Part shown: piece by piece, positions 5,538 through 8,023 of the stretch
How the letters are laid out: every line of letters begins with the position of its first letter
Numbering within the stretch: position 1 is the first letter of the stretch
NCBI GenBank assembly: GCA_017883125.1
Contig: JADGOD010000076.1
Location: forward strand, 1 to 8,023
Length of the DNA: 8,023 nucleotides
Reading direction: 5' to 3'
From: Acidimicrobiales bacterium
GTDB lineage: Bacteria > Actinomycetota > Acidimicrobiia > Acidimicrobiales > RAAP-2
Program-made: the position numbers and the translations under genes
The notes under the pieces: model-generated
Databases searched by the model: none
Told to the model about the DNA's origin: nothing
Seen by the model: only the letters and a program-made list of their open reading frames with translations

Positions 5538-5541
5538 CTCC
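5538..5541 (-). promoter_or_regulatory. Ribosome binding site deciding the dehydrogenase start
   Basis: On the minus strand GGAG at 5541-5538 lies 8 nt before the ATG at 5529. It argues for that start over the TTG at 5547 upstream. Confidence 0.65.
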
Positions 5542-5592
5542 AATCAATCGACGGTCGCCGCGTCACGGTGACCTGAACAGCAGGGGCTCTCT

Positions 5593-5623
5593 TTGGACGT
5601 CAACTACTTGATGACGATACACT
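5593..5623 (+). promoter_or_regulatory. Candidate promoter of the second ligase operon
   Basis: TTGGAC (5593-5598) and TACACT (5618-5623, fitting the actinobacterial TANNNT form) are separated by 19 bp; GATACA at 5616-5621 is the alternative with 17 bp. A transcript from here would have a leader of about 40 nt before the ATG at 5670. The -35 match is only partial. Confidence 0.4.
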
Positions 5624-5651
5624 GCTTGGAAAGCGCGCTCGTCTGGACCCT

Positions 5652-5660
5652 GGGGAGGGA
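5652..5660 (+). promoter_or_regulatory. Ribosome binding site of the second ligase
   Basis: GGGGAGGGA precedes the ATG at 5670. Its GGAGG core (5654-5658) is 11 nt from the start, slightly long. An ATG at 5660-5662 that touches the site is out of frame and is rejected. Confidence 0.55.
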
Positions 5661-5669
5661 TGACATCGA

Positions 5670-7193
5670 ATGGCTGCGGCCCTCATGCACCAAGGGCTCG
5701 AGTCCGCATCGTCCCGCTTCCCCGAGCACGACGCCGTGCTCCTCGACGATGCTCGCTTGACCTTCCGCGAGCTCGAGCGCTCGAGTGAAGCCTTCGCACG
5801 GCACCTCAACGGCCAGGGCGTCAAGCCGGGCGATCGAGTGGCCGTGATGACGACCAACCGACCCGAGATCATCACGGCCGTCCACGGCATCAGCAAGATC
5901 GGCGCTGCTGCAGTCCTCATCAACTCATCATGGAAGACCCTCGAGGTCAAGAACGCCGTCAAGCTGACCAGCCCGAGCTACGGCGTCGCCGATGGCCCTG
6001 CGGTGGCGCTGGTGGCCGCCGCCCTGGGAGCAGGTCGCGTCATCGACCTCGACGACCGCTCAGCAGCTGCGGCCTTCGAGCTCACCGAGAGCGGGTCTCG
6101 GCCCGAGCCTCAGATTGGTGAGACGGATGACGCTCTGCTGGTCTTCAGCTCCGGGACGACCGACCAGCCCAAGGCGGTCCGCCACACGCACCGCTCGATC
6201 TGCCGTGGCACCGATCATTGGGTCACGGCACTCGGCCTCGGCCACGACGACCGCTTCCAGGTCGCGACGCCGCCGTCGCACATCCTCGGGCTGCTGAACC
6301 TGCTCGCCGCCGCCGCAGCGGGTGCGACGGTCAGGCTGCACCGTCGCTTCGACCTCGATGAGGTCCTGCGCCGCATCGAATCCGATCGGATGACCCTTGA
6401 GATGGCGGTCGCCCCGATCGCCCTGGCGATGGCTAACCACCCCCGGCTCGAGGACTTCGACCTCTCCTCCCTGCGCTACATCATGTGGGGAGCCACGCCC
6501 GTCACCGCCAGCGTCGCCGAGACGGTCACGGCCCGCACCGGTGTCCGCTGGCTACCCGCCTACGGCGCCAGCGAGCTGCCGGTCATCGCCTGCAACCCCG
6601 TTGCTGACCCGGCGTCCTGGCGGCTCGACTCAGTCGGCCTGCCCATCGGCGACGTCGAGCTCCGCGTGGTGGACCTCGAGACGGGAGAGGTGCTCGAGCA
6701 GGGTGGGATCGGCGAGGTCCAGGCTCGCAGCGCCAGCGTGATGGCCGGCTACCTGCCGGACGAGGCCACGGCCGAAGCGTTCGCCGACGGCTGGTACCGG
6801 ACGGGCGACGTCGGCTGGCTGGAGCCGACAGGTTGGGTCCACCTCACGGACCGCTGCAAGGAGATGATCAAGGTGAACGGCTTCCAGGTGGCACCCGCCG
6901 AGATCGAAGGCGTCCTCCACGGCCACCCCGCGGTCGTCGACTGCGCCGTCTTCGGTGTGCCCGACGAGCGAGCCGGCGAGGTGCCCGTGGCCGCCGTCCA
7001 GCTCGAGCCCGGCGCCAGCGTCAGCGCCGAGGACCTCCAGGCGCTGGTGGCCGACTCGCTCGCGACCTACAAGCGCCTGCACCATGTGCTGCTCGTCGAC
7101 GCAATCCCCAGGCTGGGATCGGGCAAGGTGCTTCGTCGCACACTGCGGGACGAGTGGCTCGCCAAGAGCGCCACCGGGACCAAGGGGAGCTGA
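5670..7193 (+). CDS. Second acyl-CoA ligase (AMP-binding) with altered P-loop
   Basis: This 507-residue class I adenylate-forming enzyme should convert a carboxylic acid to its acyl-CoA with ATP. The A5 motif is A-Y-G-A-S-E (297-302), T-G-D-V-G lies at 378-382 with ribose-binding Asp380, and D-R-C-K-E-M-I-K-V-N-G-F opens the C-terminal domain. The catalytic lysine is Lys486 in L-G-S-G-K. The P-loop reads S-S-G-T-T-D-Q-P-K (160-168): the glycine normally following the threonines is Asp165, outside the usual [SG] of the family signature. A5 has Ser301 where Thr is commoner. Both changes may be tolerated, since every other motif and the full length are kept. Sequence identity to the first ligase is visibly low, so it is not a recent duplicate and probably has another substrate. 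It is followed with no gap by an acyl-CoA dehydrogenase gene, so the two probably act in succession. I do not recognise a specific named FadD. Confidence 0.88.
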   Translation: MAAALMHQGLESASSRFPEHDAVLLDDARLTFRELERSSEAFARHLNGQGVKPGDRVAVMTTNRPEIITAVHGISKIGAAAVLINSSWKTLEVKNAVKLTSPSYGVADGPAVALVAAALGAGRVIDLDDRSAAAAFELTESGSRPEPQIGETDDALLVFSSGTTDQPKAVRHTHRSICRGTDHWVTALGLGHDDRFQVATPPSHILGLLNLLAAAAAGATVRLHRRFDLDEVLRRIESDRMTLEMAVAPIALAMANHPRLEDFDLSSLRYIMWGATPVTASVAETVTARTGVRWLPAYGASELPVIACNPVADPASWRLDSVGLPIGDVELRVVDLETGEVLEQGGIGEVQARSASVMAGYLPDEATAEAFADGWYRTGDVGWLEPTGWVHLTDRCKEMIKVNGFQVAPAEIEGVLHGHPAVVDCAVFGVPDERAGEVPVAAVQLEPGASVSAEDLQALVADSLATYKRLHHVLLVDAIPRLGSGKVLRRTLRDEWLAKSATGTKGS

Positions 7194-8023
7194 GTGGACG
7201 TCCGCCTCTCAGCAGAGCAGCTGGCGCTGCGGGACTCCGTGGCCCAGGCGGTGGGCCGCCTGGGACCCCAGACCGTGGCCGAGCTCGACGATCACGAGCG
7301 CGCCGCGAAGCTCGACGCCGCCGTCGATGCCTCTGGCTGGCGGGAGCTGCGGGTCGCCAGCGACGACGCGGCACCCCTGGCGTCCGGCGTCGAGGTCTCC
7401 ATCGTCGCTGAGGAGCTGGGCCGAGGGCTCGCCGACGCTGCCTTCCTCGGCCCGACTCTGGCGGCGGAGCTCCGACGACTGACCGGTGCGCCGGAAGCCG
7501 CCACGCAGGAGACCATCGGTCTCTCCGCCGACCTCGCAGGTCTGGCCTCTGCCCCTGGCGGGACCCTCGGCGCGGTTGCGACGGCCATCGACGCCCAGGG
7601 CGCAAGCGTCGCGCTGGTGCTGCTACCGGCAGCCGGCGGCCGTGGAATCGGCCAGCTCTCCGTGGCCGCGCCGGTCGTCGCCGTCGACCTGACCCGCCCC
7701 GCCTCGAGCCTTGAGCCGGCAGAGCCGGTGACAGCAGTCGAGGGCCAGGCCCGGCTCCTGACCACGACCGACCTCCAGCGCTGGCTCACCCTCGGCCTGG
7801 CGATCACCTGCGCCGATCTCGTCGGGACCATGCGCGGCGCCATCGAGCTGGCGCGCGACTACGCCCAGTCTCGCCAGCAGTACGGCGCGCACATCGGCTC
7901 CTTCCAGGCCGTCCAGCACCTCCTGGCAGACGCCTATGTGTCGATGGAGGGATCGCGCAGCGTCGCCCTCCACGCCGCCTGGGCCGTCGATGCGCTCCCA
8001 CCCGCCGAAGCCCTGGTCGCGGC
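7194..8023 (+). CDS. Divergent acyl-CoA dehydrogenase, 3' end cut by window
   Basis: A GTG codon directly after the ligase stop (TGAGTG) begins a frame that stays open to the window edge for 276 codons. GGAG at 7186-7189 lies 4 nt before it. The N-terminal part has acyl-CoA dehydrogenase features, L-S-A-E-Q-L-A-L-R-D-S-V (5-16) and V-A-E-E-L-G-R-G (about 71-78). The C-terminal helical domain starts clearly at G-T-M-R-G-A-I-E-L-A (211-220), followed by Y-A-Q-S-R-Q-Q-Y-G (223-231) and S-F-Q-A-V-Q-H (236-242), the family's cofactor-contacting R-x-x-F/Y-G segment. The middle beta domain is Ala/Gly/Val-rich and lacks the usual P-x-x-G-G-x-G and T-G-x-K segments. That is a common trait of the poorly conserved FadE subunits that pair with a second FadE in actinobacterial alpha2-beta2 dehydrogenases of steroid and branched-chain catabolism. 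Roughly 75-110 residues are probably missing at the right edge, so completeness and the catalytic glutamate cannot be judged. Confidence 0.8.
   Translation, partial: MDVRLSAEQLALRDSVAQAVGRLGPQTVAELDDHERAAKLDAAVDASGWRELRVASDDAAPLASGVEVSIVAEELGRGLADAAFLGPTLAAELRRLTGAPEAATQETIGLSADLAGLASAPGGTLGAVATAIDAQGASVALVLLPAAGGRGIGQLSVAAPVVAVDLTRPASSLEPAEPVTAVEGQARLLTTTDLQRWLTLGLAITCADLVGTMRGAIELARDYAQSRQQYGAHIGSFQAVQHLLADAYVSMEGSRSVALHAAWAVDALPPAEALVA

Larger units (their letters stand above)
5530..5669. promoter_or_regulatory. Divergent promoter and operator region
   Basis: This 140-bp gap separates the minus-strand dehydrogenase from the plus-strand ligase operon, so both promoters must lie here if the genes are not read from afar. 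GTCAC-G-GTGAC at 5562-5572 is a perfect 11-bp dyad and a candidate operator. TTGGACGTCAA at 5593-5603 carries overlapping -35-like hexamers facing outward: TTGGAC to the right and TTGACG (minus strand, 5603-5598) to the left. I recognise no KstR or KstR2 consensus. Confidence 0.5.

Noticed and set aside
1..8023. tRNA or rRNA genes, CRISPR arrays, insertion sequences, toxin-antitoxin or phage genes
   Set aside because: Both strands were read and no such signature was seen. There are no regularly spaced repeats, transposase motifs or cloverleaf-like segments.

Overview
The window reads as chromosomal DNA of a high-GC Gram-positive (Actinomycetota). The evidence is a strong G/C third-position bias across 1557-8023, GTG and ATG starts with purine-rich ribosome binding sites, ATGA-type gene overlaps, and a cluster of acyl-CoA catabolism genes of the kind actinobacteria use for sterol, terpenoid or branched-chain acid breakdown. 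The class is not decidable from the sequence. Acidimicrobiia or Mycobacteriales-like relatives are plausible guesses only.

Layout. (1) 1-504 has visibly lower GC than the rest, no convincing gene, and an unusual number of inverted repeats: a 53-nt imperfect hairpin, a 15-bp inverted repeat with a 29-nt loop, an 18-bp perfect palindrome, a 6-bp hairpin and a 12-bp perfect palindrome. (2) 505-999 encodes a small ferritin-like four-helix protein. (3) 1000-1556 is non-coding apart from a minus-strand relic at 1312-1410. The relic looks like the first ~33 codons of a bacterial cytochrome P450 with its start codon and ribosome binding site intact, after which the similarity stops. (4) 1557-4369 is a two-gene operon: a FadD3-like acyl-CoA ligase and a CaiB/BaiF family III CoA-transferase, overlapping at ATGA. 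(5) 4366-5529, on the minus strand, is a full-length acyl-CoA dehydrogenase whose stop codon overlaps that of the CoA-transferase. (6) 5530-5669 is a divergent promoter region. (7) 5670-8023 is a second operon: a second acyl-CoA ligase with a non-canonical P-loop, followed immediately by a second, divergent acyl-CoA dehydrogenase cut by the window edge.

Together the five catabolic genes supply the opening steps of a beta-oxidation-like pathway: CoA activation by two ligases, CoA exchange between acids by the CaiB-type transferase, and alpha,beta-dehydrogenation by two FAD enzymes. No hydratase, thiolase, ring-cleavage gene or transporter is in the window, so the substrate is unknown. Resemblance of the first ligase to FadD3 (steroid C/D-ring propanoate CoA ligase), and the P450 relic beside it, make a polycyclic or isoprenoid substrate a reasonable hypothesis but not a demonstrated one.

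I found no clear sign of a wholly new system. The most unusual parts are the palindrome-rich left flank with its ferritin-like gene, the P450 relic, the altered P-loop of the second ligase, and the degenerate core of the last dehydrogenase.
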